A stretch of 64,000 nt of DNA. Source: Pannonibacter sp. XCT-53 (GTDB taxonomy: Bacteria; Pseudomonadota; Alphaproteobacteria; Rhizobiales; Stappiaceae). The position numbers and the translations under genes were made by a program. The DNA lies in the NCBI RefSeq assembly GCF_009915765.1, contig NZ_JAABLQ010000001.1:1984001-2048000 (forward strand), read 5' to 3'. Positions 25,109-33,754 of this stretch are shown here, piece by piece. The notes under the pieces were generated by a model, which did no database searches, had not been told where the DNA came from, and saw only the letters and a program-made list of their open reading frames with translations. Positions within the stretch are counted from its first letter, which is position 1. Each line of letters opens with the position of its first letter.

Positions 25109-26314
25109 TCAGTCGAACACGATCGCCGGCGCCGCGCGGCGCACCTCGCCCAGCGGCCGGGTCACCTCCGCCCAGACCCGGGCGGCGATGTCGCGGTAGA
25201 CGGCAGCATGGGCACCAGCCGGATCGGCGACGACAATCGGCGTTCCGGCATCGGAGTTGATGCGGATGTCCATGTCGAGCGGCACCTCGCCAAGGAACGG
25301 GATGCCAAGCTTGTCGGCCTCCGCCCGGGCACCGCCATGACCGAAGATGTCGTAGCGCTTGCCGGTGTCGGGGGCAATGAAATAGCTCATGTTCTCGACG
25401 ATGCCGAGCACGGGCACATCGACCCGGCGGAACATGTTGAGCCCCTTGCGGGCGTCGATCAGCGCCAGATCCTGCGGGGTGGAGACGATCACGGCACCGG
25501 ACAGCGGCACCTGCTGCGCCATGGTCAGCTGCGCGTCGCCGGTGCCCGGAGGCATGTCGACGACCAGGGCGTCCAGCTCGCCCCAGGCCACTTCCCTGAG
25601 CATCTGCGTCAGGGCCGACATGACCATCGGCCCGCGCCAGATCATCGGCGTGTCCTCCTCGACCATGAAGCCGATGGACATGACCTTGATGCCGTGGCCA
25701 TCGAGCGGCTTCAGGATGCGGCCTTCCACCGGCTCCGGACGGCCCGAGACGCCGAAGAGGCGCGGCACCGACGGGCCGTAGATGTCGGCGTCGAGCACGC
25801 CGACGCGAAGGCCGTTCGCCTTCATGCCCAGCGCGATGTTGGCCGTGGTGGTGGACTTGCCGACGCCGCCCTTGCCGGAGGCGACGGCGATGATGTGCGT
25901 CACGCCCGGGACGCCGGCCTTGGCCGGACGCGGGCCTGCAGCGCCCGGCCCGGCTGCCGGAGCACTCCCGTGGCTGTGCCCGTGCCCGTGCCCGTGCCCG
26001 TGAGACTGGCCCTGTGCCTGCGCCGGGGCGGCTGCGGCCGGACGGGGTTGGGGGCTGCCCGGCTTGCGTTCGGCCGTCAGGGCGACCATGGCCTTCTCCA
26101 CGCCGGCGACCGACCTGACCGCCGTCTCCGCCGCCTGGCGCAGCGGTTCCATCTCGCGCGCCCGGTCGGCCGGCACCGTGATCGAGAAGGCCACGCGGCC
26201 GTCGGACACGAACACATCCGACACGAGCCCGAGCGAGACGATGTCGCCCCGGCCGTCGGGTCCGGGGATCTGCCCGAGCCGCGCCAGCACGGCCGCCTTG
26301 ATTGCCTCGCTCAT
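25109..26314 (-). CDS. apbC: Mrp/ApbC-type P-loop iron-sulfur cluster carrier ATPase
   Basis: A 401-residue protein. An N-terminal DUF59/MIP18 domain (about 1-85) is joined by a Pro/Ala/Gly linker to an Mrp/NBP35 ATPase domain (about 140-380). The linker contains the unusual run SHGHGHGHGHSHG. The ATPase has the deviant Walker A motif ASGKGGVGKSTTTAN, the GLRVGVLDADIYGPSVPRL switch, and DALVVDMPPGTGDAQL. The family carries and inserts [4Fe-4S] clusters in the cytoplasm, in keeping with the many Fe-S enzymes here (fumarase, MoaA). The usual CxxC cluster motif of the family is not evident near the C-terminus. The ATG at 26314 gives the family start. Confidence 0.92.
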   Translation of the reverse strand: MSEAIKAAVLARLGQIPGPDGRGDIVSLGLVSDVFVSDGRVAFSITVPADRAREMEPLRQAAETAVRSVAGVEKAMVALTAERKPGSPQPRPAAAAPAQAQGQSHGHGHGHGHSHGSAPAAGPGAAGPRPAKAGVPGVTHIIAVASGKGGVGKSTTTANIALGMKANGLRVGVLDADIYGPSVPRLFGVSGRPEPVEGRILKPLDGHGIKVMSIGFMVEEDTPMIWRGPMVMSALTQMLREVAWGELDALVVDMPPGTGDAQLTMAQQVPLSGAVIVSTPQDLALIDARKGLNMFRRVDVPVLGIVENMSYFIAPDTGKRYDIFGHGGARAEADKLGIPFLGEVPLDMDIRINSDAGTPIVVADPAGAHAAVYRDIAARVWAEVTRPLGEVRRAAPAIVFD

Positions 26315-26624
26315 CGTTGTACCCGTCCTTGTCTCTCGTGCCGCCGGGGTGGTTCCGGCGCGGTCTCGACATGCCCGGGGTCGCACCCCGGTGTTTCGCC
26401 TAACGTAGTCCGCTGAGCCGCCCCGTCAATCGCGCTGATCCGTCAATCCGCAAGCTTCGTCAGCCGTTTATCCGTGCACTCCGGCGCGTCGCGGCCGGAT
26501 CCGTAGCGATACCGGATGGCAGCCTTGCAAATGCGCGATATGTTCGCAGGCGCAGGCCGTGCGGCCGCAGGCCCGATCCCTGCGACCGCCGGCCTGCGGA
26601 TCCTGACCGACGGAGAGCCGCCAC

Positions 26625-27311
26625 ATGCCCACCATGCTGATCACGGGTGTCAACCGGGGCATCGGCCTTGCCATTGCCGAAGCCGCCCTGCAGCGGGGCT
26701 GGGACGTGGAGGGCAGCTGCCGGACGCCGGCGCAGGCCGAGGCGATGCAGGCCCGGCTCGGAGCCCGCTTCACGCCGCTGGTCTTCGACGTGACCGACCA
26801 CGCCGGCGTGGCGACGGCAGCTGCGGCCCGCCCGCAGCCGCTCGACGTGCTCATCAACAACGCCGGCATCATCGGCCCCGAGGCGGAGGCGCAATCGGCC
26901 CTGTCGATGGACTTCGAGGGGTTCCGCCAGACGCTCGAGGTCAACACGCTGGCGCCGCTCGCTGTCGCCCTCGCCTTCCTGCCGCGCCTGCGGCTGGCGC
27001 CGGCCGGACGCATCCTGACAATTTCCAGCCAGATGGCCTGGATGGGCTATGCCAAGTCGGACCGGGTTGCCTACCGGGCCTCCAAGGCCGCCGTGAACAA
27101 GGTCATGCAGTGCCTTGCCACCGATCTCGAGGACGAGGGCCTGGCGGTGGCCGTCGTCGACCCGGGCTGGGTGCGCACCGACATGGGCGGAGCCGGCGCC
27201 GACCTGTCGCCGGTCGATGTCGCCAGCGGCATCGTCGAGCTGGCTGCCAGCCTCGACCGCAGCCGCTCCGGCCGCTTCTTCCGCTGGACGGGCGAGGAAC
27301 GCGAGTTCTGA
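26625..27311 (+). CDS. Short-chain dehydrogenase/reductase (SDR)
   Basis: A 228-residue classical SDR of the C-factor-like/YciK size class. It has the cofactor motif TGVNRGIGLAIAE, the NNAG motif in VLINNAGIIGPEA, a catalytic serine in ILTISSQMAWMG, and the YRASKAAVNKVM active-site Tyr/Lys pair. NAD(P)-dependent oxidoreduction of an unknown carbonyl or alcohol is expected in the cytoplasm. A GACGGAGAG site precedes the start. It is not obviously part of an operon; the BLUF gene follows 128 bp later on the same strand. Confidence 0.9.
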   Translation: MPTMLITGVNRGIGLAIAEAALQRGWDVEGSCRTPAQAEAMQARLGARFTPLVFDVTDHAGVATAAAARPQPLDVLINNAGIIGPEAEAQSALSMDFEGFRQTLEVNTLAPLAVALAFLPRLRLAPAGRILTISSQMAWMGYAKSDRVAYRASKAAVNKVMQCLATDLEDEGLAVAVVDPGWVRTDMGGAGADLSPVDVASGIVELAASLDRSRSGRFFRWTGEEREF

Positions 27312-27439
27312 GCCCCGGGCAACGCCGCCGCACGGGACGGCCGGGCGACGGATTGCCTCAAATTTTCCGAAACAGCTTCAGCACTTCTGGGGAGTTTGCC
27401 CGCTAGGCTTGCCGGATATGATCACGAGGGGACTGACCC

Positions 27440-27892
27440 ATGTCTGACCTTTATCATATCTGCTACATGAGCCTCATGAAGCGCCAGGCGTTCCTGCCGG
27501 ACCTGCGCACCAGTCTGGAAAGCCTGATCGACCGGTCGCGCAGCAACAACGCGCACAACGGCATCACCGGCTGCCTTCTCTTCACCGGCGAGGTGTTCCT
27601 GCAGGTGCTGGAGGGGCCGCAGACCGATGTCGAGGACACGTTCGGCCGCATCTCCCGCGATCCGCGCCACACCGACGTGCGGGTGCTGAGCGAGGGACCG
27701 GTGAAGGACCGGTCGTTCTCCGACATGTTCGCGACCGCCGGCGTCGCCTCGCCGCTGAGCGCCGACGCGATCGAGGAGATCCGGGCTGCCTTCGACAACC
27801 CGGCGCGTCACCTGCACCCGCGCGAGATGAAGACCCTGCTTGCGGTCCTGACCCAGGATGACCGTCACATCGACGCGCTGCTGGCCGGTTGA
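27440..27892 (+). CDS. BLUF-domain blue-light photoreceptor, short, atypical beta-5 strand
   Basis: A 150-residue stand-alone BLUF protein. Flavin-binding residues are in place: Tyr9 (ICYMS), Asn37 (SRSNNAHNGITG) and Gln55 (FLQVLEGP), with the 18-residue Asn-Gln spacing of AppA. The rest of the fold is also clear (TFGRISRDPRHTDVRVL). On the last strand, where most BLUF domains have R-x-F-x-x-W-x-M, this one reads RSFSDMFA, with Met96 for Trp and Ala98 for Met. About 45 residues follow (HLHPREMKTLLAVL), probably capping helices. It would sense blue light through the flavin hydrogen-bond switch; the output partner is unknown. Confidence 0.9.
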   Translation: MSDLYHICYMSLMKRQAFLPDLRTSLESLIDRSRSNNAHNGITGCLLFTGEVFLQVLEGPQTDVEDTFGRISRDPRHTDVRVLSEGPVKDRSFSDMFATAGVASPLSADAIEEIRAAFDNPARHLHPREMKTLLAVLTQDDRHIDALLAG

Positions 27893-27971
27893 CCCTCGCG
27901 CCCCGCGGCCGGCGCAGCTGCCCGGTCGCCATCACGCCGGCCTTGCGGACGTTGCACTTGCGCGGGGACCC

Positions 27972-28051
27972 GCAAGGCTCTGGCGCTGACGCGAGGCATT
28001 GCAAGGCACTGGCGCTCACGCGAGGCATTGCAAGGCACTGGCGCTCCCGCG
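27972..28051. repeat. 29-bp tandem repeat, about 2.8 copies
   Basis: Units begin at 27972, 28001 and 28030, each starting GCAAGGC. The first two full copies differ at only two positions and the third is cut short after about 22 bp. The array sits in the 220-bp spacer before the mobA-moeA start at 28112, close enough to affect its leader. Confidence 0.88.
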
Positions 28052-28111
28052 CCGGGGGCGCTACCAGTCTGGCAACGCCCCGGCGGGGCGAAGCGAGAGG
28101 GGCGGCACAGC

Positions 28112-29992
28112 GTGACGACGATCATCGGCTGCATACTGGCGGGCGGACTGGCCCGTCGTCTGGGCGGCGTCGACAAGGGCCTGTTGCCCCTGGCCGGCCA
28201 GCCGGTCCTCGCCCATCTTCTGGAGCGCCTCGCGCCCCAGGTGGCCGGCCTCCTCATCAATGCCAATGGCGATCCGGCGCGGTTCGCCCGCTTCGGCCTG
28301 GCCGTCGTGCCCGACACGCTGCCCGACCATCCCGGCCCGCTGGCCGGCGTCCTTGCCGGGCTCGGCGCGGTGCGGGCGCGCTGGCCCGGGGCGGCCGGTC
28401 TGGTCAGCGTTCCCGCCGACACGCCGTTCATTCCCCCGGATCTGGTCCGCCGGCTGCTTGCCGCCTCCGGCGACGGGCAGCATCCGGTGATGGCCGAATC
28501 GGCCTCCGGCCTGCATCCCGCCGTCGCCTACTGGCCCCTTGCCCTCGAGGCACCGCTGCGCAGCTTCCTCACCGCTCCGTCGTCCAGCCGCCGGGTCCGG
28601 GACATGCTCAAGGGCGCCGGCGCGCGGACCGTGCGGTTCGAGCCGCTCGCCGGGGGAGACGATCCCTTCTTCAACATCAACACCGCCGGGGATCTGGCCG
28701 AGGCCGCAAACCGGCTGGCGCCGGGCGTCGATGACTGCCTGCGGCCCGGCCCCGTGCGGCTGACGCATGAGGCGGCGCTGGCCCGGCTGGCTGCCCGGCC
28801 CCTGCCGCTGCCGCCGACGACCGAGGTTCCGCTCGCCGACGCGCTCGGCCGGGTGCTTGCCGGGCCCGTGACCGCGCCCCGCGACGTCCCGGCTGCGGAC
28901 ACGGCTGCCGTCGACGGCTATGCCTTTCGCCATGGCGATCTCGATCCGGCCGGCGGCTTCTTCCGCCTCGAGGCCCGGCTCGCCGCCGGTCACCCCGGCC
29001 AGGCGGCCCTGTCGCCTTGGGCCGCGGCGCGGATCTTCACCGGCGCGGTGATGCCGGCGGGGGCCGACACGGTGGCGATGCAGGAGGACTGCGCCAGTGG
29101 CATCGAGGATGGCGTGAGCGTCGTGCGCGTGCCCCTGTCGCTGCGCAAGGGGGCCAACCGGCGCCGCGCCGGCGAGGACCTGACGGCCGGCACGCGTCTG
29201 CTCGAGCCGGGGGACCGGCTGCGGCCGCAGGATCTGGCGGCGCTCGCCTCGATCGGCCTCGACCGGATCCCGGTCCGTGCGCGCCTGCGCCTGGGCCTCC
29301 TGTCCACCGGCGACGAACTGCTGCGCCCCGGGCTCGACCAGCCCCGCCCCGGCGGTCTCTATGACGCCAACCATTTCCTTCTGGCCGGTCTTGCTGCGGC
29401 CTGTCCGGTCACGGTGACCGATCTCGGCATCTGCGGCGACCGCCGTGACGCCTTGCAGCTGGCGCTCGGCGAGGCCGCCGCCGCCCATGACCTCATCGTC
29501 ACGTCGGGCGGGGCGAGCCACGGCGAGGAGGACCATCTCGTCGCGGTGCTGTCCGCGCTCGGCCAGGTCGAGATCCTGGATCTGGCGATCAAGCCGGGCC
29601 GACGGCTGGTGCTGGGCCGCATCGGCGACACCGACGTGATCGGCCTGCCCGGCAATCCGGTGGCGGCGATGATCTCGTTCCTGCTCTATGCCCGGCCGCT
29701 GATCCTGCGGCGGGCCGGGGCGACGGTCACGCCGCCGCACCGGCTGATGGTCGCCGCCGGCTTTTCGCTCCCCTCGCGCAAGACCGGACGACGCGAGTTC
29801 CACCGCGCCCGGCTGGTTCCCGGCCCGGACGGCACCCTCGTCGCCGATCTCTATGCCCGCTCGGGCTCCGGCCTCATTTCCAGCCTGCGCGCCGCCGACG
29901 GGCTGGTCGAACTGGCCGAGGACGTGGCCTCGGTCGCGCCGGGTGCGCCCGTGCCGTTCCTGTCCTTCGCCGCCCTCGGCGTGCCAGCCTGA
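28112..29992 (+). CDS. mobA-moeA: MobA-MoeA fusion: molybdenum-cofactor guanylyltransferase / molybdopterin molybdotransferase
   Basis: A 626-residue fusion. Residues 1-205 are a MobA nucleotidyltransferase: CILAGGLARRLGGVDKGLL binds GTP, then HPGPLAGVLAGL and VSVPADTPFIPPDLV. Residues 215-626 are MoeA: DTAAVDGYAF, IFTGAVMPAGADTVAMQED, LLSTGDELL, TSGGASHGEEDHL, IKPGRRL and IGLPGNPVAAM. MoeA inserts molybdate into adenylylated molybdopterin, and MobA then adds GMP to make the guanine dinucleotide cofactor of DMSO-reductase-family enzymes. The fusion joins two consecutive steps. The start is GTG at 28112, after GAGAGGGGC; earlier in-frame codons lie in the 29-bp repeats. Confidence 0.92.
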   Translation: MTTIIGCILAGGLARRLGGVDKGLLPLAGQPVLAHLLERLAPQVAGLLINANGDPARFARFGLAVVPDTLPDHPGPLAGVLAGLGAVRARWPGAAGLVSVPADTPFIPPDLVRRLLAASGDGQHPVMAESASGLHPAVAYWPLALEAPLRSFLTAPSSSRRVRDMLKGAGARTVRFEPLAGGDDPFFNINTAGDLAEAANRLAPGVDDCLRPGPVRLTHEAALARLAARPLPLPPTTEVPLADALGRVLAGPVTAPRDVPAADTAAVDGYAFRHGDLDPAGGFFRLEARLAAGHPGQAALSPWAAARIFTGAVMPAGADTVAMQEDCASGIEDGVSVVRVPLSLRKGANRRRAGEDLTAGTRLLEPGDRLRPQDLAALASIGLDRIPVRARLRLGLLSTGDELLRPGLDQPRPGGLYDANHFLLAGLAAACPVTVTDLGICGDRRDALQLALGEAAAAHDLIVTSGGASHGEEDHLVAVLSALGQVEILDLAIKPGRRLVLGRIGDTDVIGLPGNPVAAMISFLLYARPLILRRAGATVTPPHRLMVAAGFSLPSRKTGRREFHRARLVPGPDGTLVADLYARSGSGLISSLRAADGLVELAEDVASVAPGAPVPFLSFAALGVPA

Positions 29993-29999
29993 ACCGGCC

Positions 30000-31031
30000 T
30001 CAGTAGGCGTAGGGCCAGCTTGCCGCGACATAGCGGAAGGCATCGCCCTCCCGCGCCACATGGCCGACCCCCGGGAAGCCCAGATGCATGCCGGCGATCA
30101 GCAGGCCCTCGGCTGCCGCCATGTCGAGCGTGCGCTTGCGGGTTTCGGCGGCCTGCGCCGGATCGACGTCGAAGGCAACCGACCAGTCGGGCCGGGCAAA
30201 CTGCACGGCGGGAACATGCACCAGATCCGCCACGATGAGCAGGCTCTGCCCGTCGCTGTCGATGCGCACGCCGCTGTGTCCGGGCGTATGGCCGGGCAAG
30301 CCAATGGCGGTGATGCCCGGCAGCACTTCCTCCCCGGCCTTGTACAGGGTCTGGCGCCTGGCATACGCATCGGCGGCCTGCCGGGCGCCCAGGAAGAAGC
30401 CCTTCGTCAGGTCCGGCGCGGCGTTCATCGCCGCATCGTCGTACCAGAAGGCGCGGTCGAGCTCCGGCAGCAGCAGTTCGGCATTCGGGAACAGCGGCTG
30501 TCCCGCCGGCGTCAGCACACCGTAGATGTGGTCGGGATGCATGTGGGTGATCAGCACCGCATCGATCTGGTCCGGCGACACCCCTGCGGCGGCCAGCGCC
30601 TTCGGCAGATGGCCCAGCGTCGGGCCCATCTTGTCGGAGGTGCCTGCATCGACCAGCACCAGCTTCCCGCCCGTGTTGACAAGGAAGGTGTTGACCGGGC
30701 CCTGGATCGACGGACCGGACGCGAAGGCGGCCGCGCGCAGCGGATCCCCGATCTTCGGATCGTAGCCGAGGATCAGCTCCGGCCCGAGGTCGAGATAGCC
30801 GTCGAGCACGGTGGTGACCTCGAACTTGCCCAGCCGCCGGCGCAGCGCGCCCGGCTGCACGCTGCCGACCAGCGGGGCGCCCGCCCGGGCCGCCAGGCTC
30901 GAGAAGGCCAGTCCGCTCGTCGCAAGGCCGCTGACTGCAAGGCCCGTTGCCAGGGTGCCGGCAAGGCCGGTGGTGAGGAACGCGCGGCGGGAGAGGGCCG
31001 CGGGCACGGCGGCGGGATCAAACTCGGTCAT
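30000..31031 (-). CDS. Tat-exported metallo-beta-lactamase-fold hydrolase
   Basis: A 343-residue MBL-fold enzyme. The N-terminus has a twin-arginine signal, LSRRAFLTTGLAG, followed by an Ala/Gly/Leu-rich hydrophobic stretch with short internal repeats, so it should be exported folded to the periplasm. The catalytic metal motif is THMHPDHIYG (HxHxDH), with a second ligand histidine in GLPGHTPGHSGV and an aspartate in LLIVADLVH. The family includes lactonases, quorum-quenching enzymes and arylsulfatase-like hydrolases; the substrate is unknown. It is divergent from a LysR regulator 133 bp away, which probably controls it. The start at 31031 places the Tat motif near residue 13. Confidence 0.9.
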   Translation of the reverse strand: MTEFDPAAVPAALSRRAFLTTGLAGTLATGLAVSGLATSGLAFSSLAARAGAPLVGSVQPGALRRRLGKFEVTTVLDGYLDLGPELILGYDPKIGDPLRAAAFASGPSIQGPVNTFLVNTGGKLVLVDAGTSDKMGPTLGHLPKALAAAGVSPDQIDAVLITHMHPDHIYGVLTPAGQPLFPNAELLLPELDRAFWYDDAAMNAAPDLTKGFFLGARQAADAYARRQTLYKAGEEVLPGITAIGLPGHTPGHSGVRIDSDGQSLLIVADLVHVPAVQFARPDWSVAFDVDPAQAAETRKRTLDMAAAEGLLIAGMHLGFPGVGHVAREGDAFRYVAASWPYAY

Positions 31032-31164
31032 GGGAGACTGCCTTTCCTTCACAGCGGCGCTGAGCGCGCCGGTCGGCCTAGACATGCATTCATCATCTCT
31101 GGTTTTGAAGTTGCGCCCGGCTTATAGGAATTAGAAGCAGAGCTTATGAAAAAGGAGGCTGCCG

Positions 31165-32067
31165 ATGGACCGCCTGGCCGCCCTGACCGCCTTTGTCCGC
31201 GCTGTCGATCTTGGCAGCTTCTCCGCCGCCGCCGCCCATCTCGGCCTGTCGCAGCCGGCCGTCAGCCAGCAGATCCGCGCGCTGGAGGAGCAGCTCGGCA
31301 CACGCCTCCTGACCCGCACCACGCGACGTCTCGCCCTCACCGATGCGGGCGAGCGCTACCTGACCTATGCCCGTGACATCGTCGAGCGGCTGGAGGAGGC
31401 CGACCGCTCCGTGCAGAGCGCGGAAGCGCAGATGTCCGGCACCCTGTCGGTCAGCCTGCCCGTGGGCTTTGCCGAGGCGATCCTCGCGGAGTTCCTGATC
31501 CGCTTCAAGCAGGCCTGGCCCGCCCTGATCCTCGACGTGCACCTGTCGGACACCTATGTCGACGTGGTGCGCGACCGGCTCGACGTGGCGATCCGGCTCG
31601 GCGAGATCCGTGATGACCGGCTGATCGTGAAGAACCTCGGCCGCGCCCGGCGCGGGCTCTTTGCGGCGCCCTCCTATCTCGATGCCGTCGGCCGGCCGCA
31701 GCACCCCGGCGAGCTGGCCCGCCATGCCTATCTGCTCTACCGCAAGATCGGGACAGGCGACACCGTGCCCCTGACGGACGCGAACGGCCAGACCGTGACG
31801 GTGCGCATCAATCCGGTCATGATCGTCAACAACTCCACCGCCCTGCGTCTGGCTGCCGTGGCCGGGCTCGGCGTCTGCCTGTCCAACAGCTGGATCGTGC
31901 AGCCCTATGTCGACGCGGGAGAGCTGGAACAGGTGCTGCCCGACTGGCGCTACCACGACCACCCGTTTCACGCGGTCTATCCCTCGAACCGCTACATCCC
32001 GTTGAAGGTCCGCCGGTTTGTCGAGGCGCTGCGCGCTTTTCTTGCTGAGAAAGGCGCCTTTTCATGA
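31165..32067 (+). CDS. LysR-family transcriptional regulator
   Basis: A 300-residue regulator. The N-terminal winged helix-turn-helix is textbook (MDRLAALTAFVRAVDLGSFS, then HLGLSQPAVSQQIRALEEQLG, LLTRTTRRLALTDAGERYL). The effector domain (about 90-295) has the CrgA-like pattern seen in regulators of oxidoreductases. A strong AAAAAGGAGG site supports the start. It is divergently transcribed from the Tat-exported MBL hydrolase. The spacer 31086-31164 contains TTATAGGAATTAGAA, a T-N11-A type dyad that may be its operator, though this is weak. Confidence 0.92.
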   Translation: MDRLAALTAFVRAVDLGSFSAAAAHLGLSQPAVSQQIRALEEQLGTRLLTRTTRRLALTDAGERYLTYARDIVERLEEADRSVQSAEAQMSGTLSVSLPVGFAEAILAEFLIRFKQAWPALILDVHLSDTYVDVVRDRLDVAIRLGEIRDDRLIVKNLGRARRGLFAAPSYLDAVGRPQHPGELARHAYLLYRKIGTGDTVPLTDANGQTVTVRINPVMIVNNSTALRLAAVAGLGVCLSNSWIVQPYVDAGELEQVLPDWRYHDHPFHAVYPSNRYIPLKVRRFVEALRAFLAEKGAFS

Positions 32068-32109
32068 CAGGGTGCCGCAAGGGCGGCTTACGCCCTGCGC
32101 TGGGGGAAG

Positions 32110-33243
32110 ATGATGTCCATCAACTATTATACCAACACAACGGAAGACTCCATCGACGCGAAGGAGATGGAGCTCTACACCCTGATCATGTCCTATCGGC
32201 AGGCCAACGGGCTCGGCACCATCCCGCTGTCGAAGGCGCTCACGGCCACCGCCGGCCGGCACGCGCTCGACACCGTCTACAACATGGGCACCTTCTCCGG
32301 CCATTCCTGGTCGGATGCGCCGTATAGCAGTGCCAATCCCAACAGTATGTGGAAGGCCCCTCAGCGCATCGGCACGGGCTACAACAGCAACGGCTACGAG
32401 ATCAGCCACGGCTTCATCGGCACCAATGTCGCCATCCTCGATGTCGACCCGACGGCCGCCCTGCAGGGCTGGAAGGCATCGCCAGACCACAACAACGTCC
32501 TCCTGAACAAGGCGGACTGGTCCGGACTTACCTGGAAGGCGATCGGCGTCGGCATCCACAAGGGCGTTGCCCATGTCTGGTTCGGCGCCGACACCGACCC
32601 GACCGGAACGCCGGTCACCGACACCGGCGGCACGGGCGGCACGCCGATCGTCGGCACGCCCCAGCGCGACACGTTCCGCGCCACCGCCGGCAACGACGTG
32701 ATCGACGCCCTCGGCGAGCTGGACACCGTCATCATCGCCGCCACGCGGGCGACGGCGACCATCACCAAGACCGGGGCGGCCCTCACCGTCACCGGCACCG
32801 GGCTTGGCACCGACAGCTTCACCAACATGGAACGGCTGGCCTTCAGCAACGGCACCCTCGCCTTCGATCTCGACGGCAACGCCGGCCAGACCTACCGCCT
32901 CTACCAGGCGGCCTTTGCCCGCACGCCCGACACCATCGGCCTTGGCCACAACACCCGCCTTGTCGATGGCGGCCTGACGATCAAGGACATGTCCGCCGCC
33001 TTCATCGGCTCGGCCGAGTTCATCGCCCGCTACGGCCAGAACACGTCGAACACCACCTTCATCACCGCCCTCTACCAGAACGTGCTTGGCCGCGCCCCCG
33101 ATGCCACCGGCCTCGCCGGCTGGCAGCAGCGCCTCGCCGATGGCTCCTGGTCGCGCGCCGACGTCCTCTTCGGCTTCTCCGAGAGCGCCGAGAACAAGGC
33201 CCTCGTCGGCGCCGCCATCGAGAACGGCATCTGGCTCGGATAG
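32110..33243 (+). CDS. CAP-domain protein with RTX-like linker and C-terminal DUF4214 domain
   Basis: A 377-residue protein without a signal peptide. Residues 15-160 resemble a CAP/SCP domain (EMELYTLIMSYRQANGL, HALDTVYNMGTFSGHSW, HVWFGADTDP). A middle part (about 180-255) has GNDVIDALGELDTVI, like decayed calcium-binding repeats. Residues 257-377 are DUF4214: YRLYQAAFARTPDTIGL, FIGSAEFIARYG and LYQNVLGRAPDATGLAGW. The end, SENKALVGAAIENGIWLG, is almost the same as in the protein at 60515. Such proteins are usually secreted by type I systems. A second ATG at 32113 is an alternative start. It starts 42 bp after lysR, with no clear terminator between. Confidence 0.83.
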   Translation: MMSINYYTNTTEDSIDAKEMELYTLIMSYRQANGLGTIPLSKALTATAGRHALDTVYNMGTFSGHSWSDAPYSSANPNSMWKAPQRIGTGYNSNGYEISHGFIGTNVAILDVDPTAALQGWKASPDHNNVLLNKADWSGLTWKAIGVGIHKGVAHVWFGADTDPTGTPVTDTGGTGGTPIVGTPQRDTFRATAGNDVIDALGELDTVIIAATRATATITKTGAALTVTGTGLGTDSFTNMERLAFSNGTLAFDLDGNAGQTYRLYQAAFARTPDTIGLGHNTRLVDGGLTIKDMSAAFIGSAEFIARYGQNTSNTTFITALYQNVLGRAPDATGLAGWQQRLADGSWSRADVLFGFSESAENKALVGAAIENGIWLG

Positions 33244-33754
33244 GCTTATCCCCAGGCCCTCGGCCAGGGGGCCGGGCGCCAAGCCCCTCCGGACCCGGCC
33301 GGGGGCGGAGGCCCGCAGGCCAGCCGGACCCTGCGTCACCCCGTCGTCAGCGGCGGCGGGGCGGCGGCGGCCCTGTTCCCCTGCGCGGTCCTGAGGGGAA
33401 AAACCACCCCGTCCGGCAAACATGACGCTGCGGATTTTTCATAAGGGTGGTTGAAATCCGGCAAGATATGTTGGGAATATGGCCCTCGGGACCGCCGGCG
33501 CCGCAAGGGGCCGGAGGCGTGGGTCCGGGCCCGGCCGGCGACGGCCGGACAGTCCGGATCCGGGGACCGGAGGGGCCGGACCCGACGAAACAGGGACAAG
33601 CCGGACTGGCTCACGCCAGACTGGAACCAACCACACCGGAACGACGGCAGCCGACCGGCCGGCCGTCGCGCCGCAGGCAATGCAACCGGAGAGGAACGGG
33701 ACAAGGGACCGCAGGAGCATGCGACCGACCGTTCCCAGACGAGGGGAGTCATTC
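33244..33754. other. Gene-free 511-bp leader region upstream of amino-acid transporter
   Basis: The first 200 bp are very GC-rich without recognised features. A less GC-rich patch at 33430-33480 contains a candidate promoter. The remaining 270 bp to the binding-protein start form a purine-rich, GC-rich leader in which I see no gene. It could carry regulatory structure, but I cannot assign it to a known riboswitch class. Confidence 0.4.
33451..33480 (+). promoter_or_regulatory. Candidate sigma-70-type promoter for the amino-acid ABC genes
   Basis: TTGAAA (33451-33456) and GAATAT (33475-33480) are separated by 18 bp, in the only AT-rich patch of the spacer. If used, it would give a leader of about 270 nt before the binding-protein gene. 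Confidence 0.35.

Noticed and set aside
27972..28051. Possible CRISPR array before mobA-moeA
   Set aside because: The 29-bp units are directly adjacent without spacers and no cas genes are present, so it is a tandem repeat.
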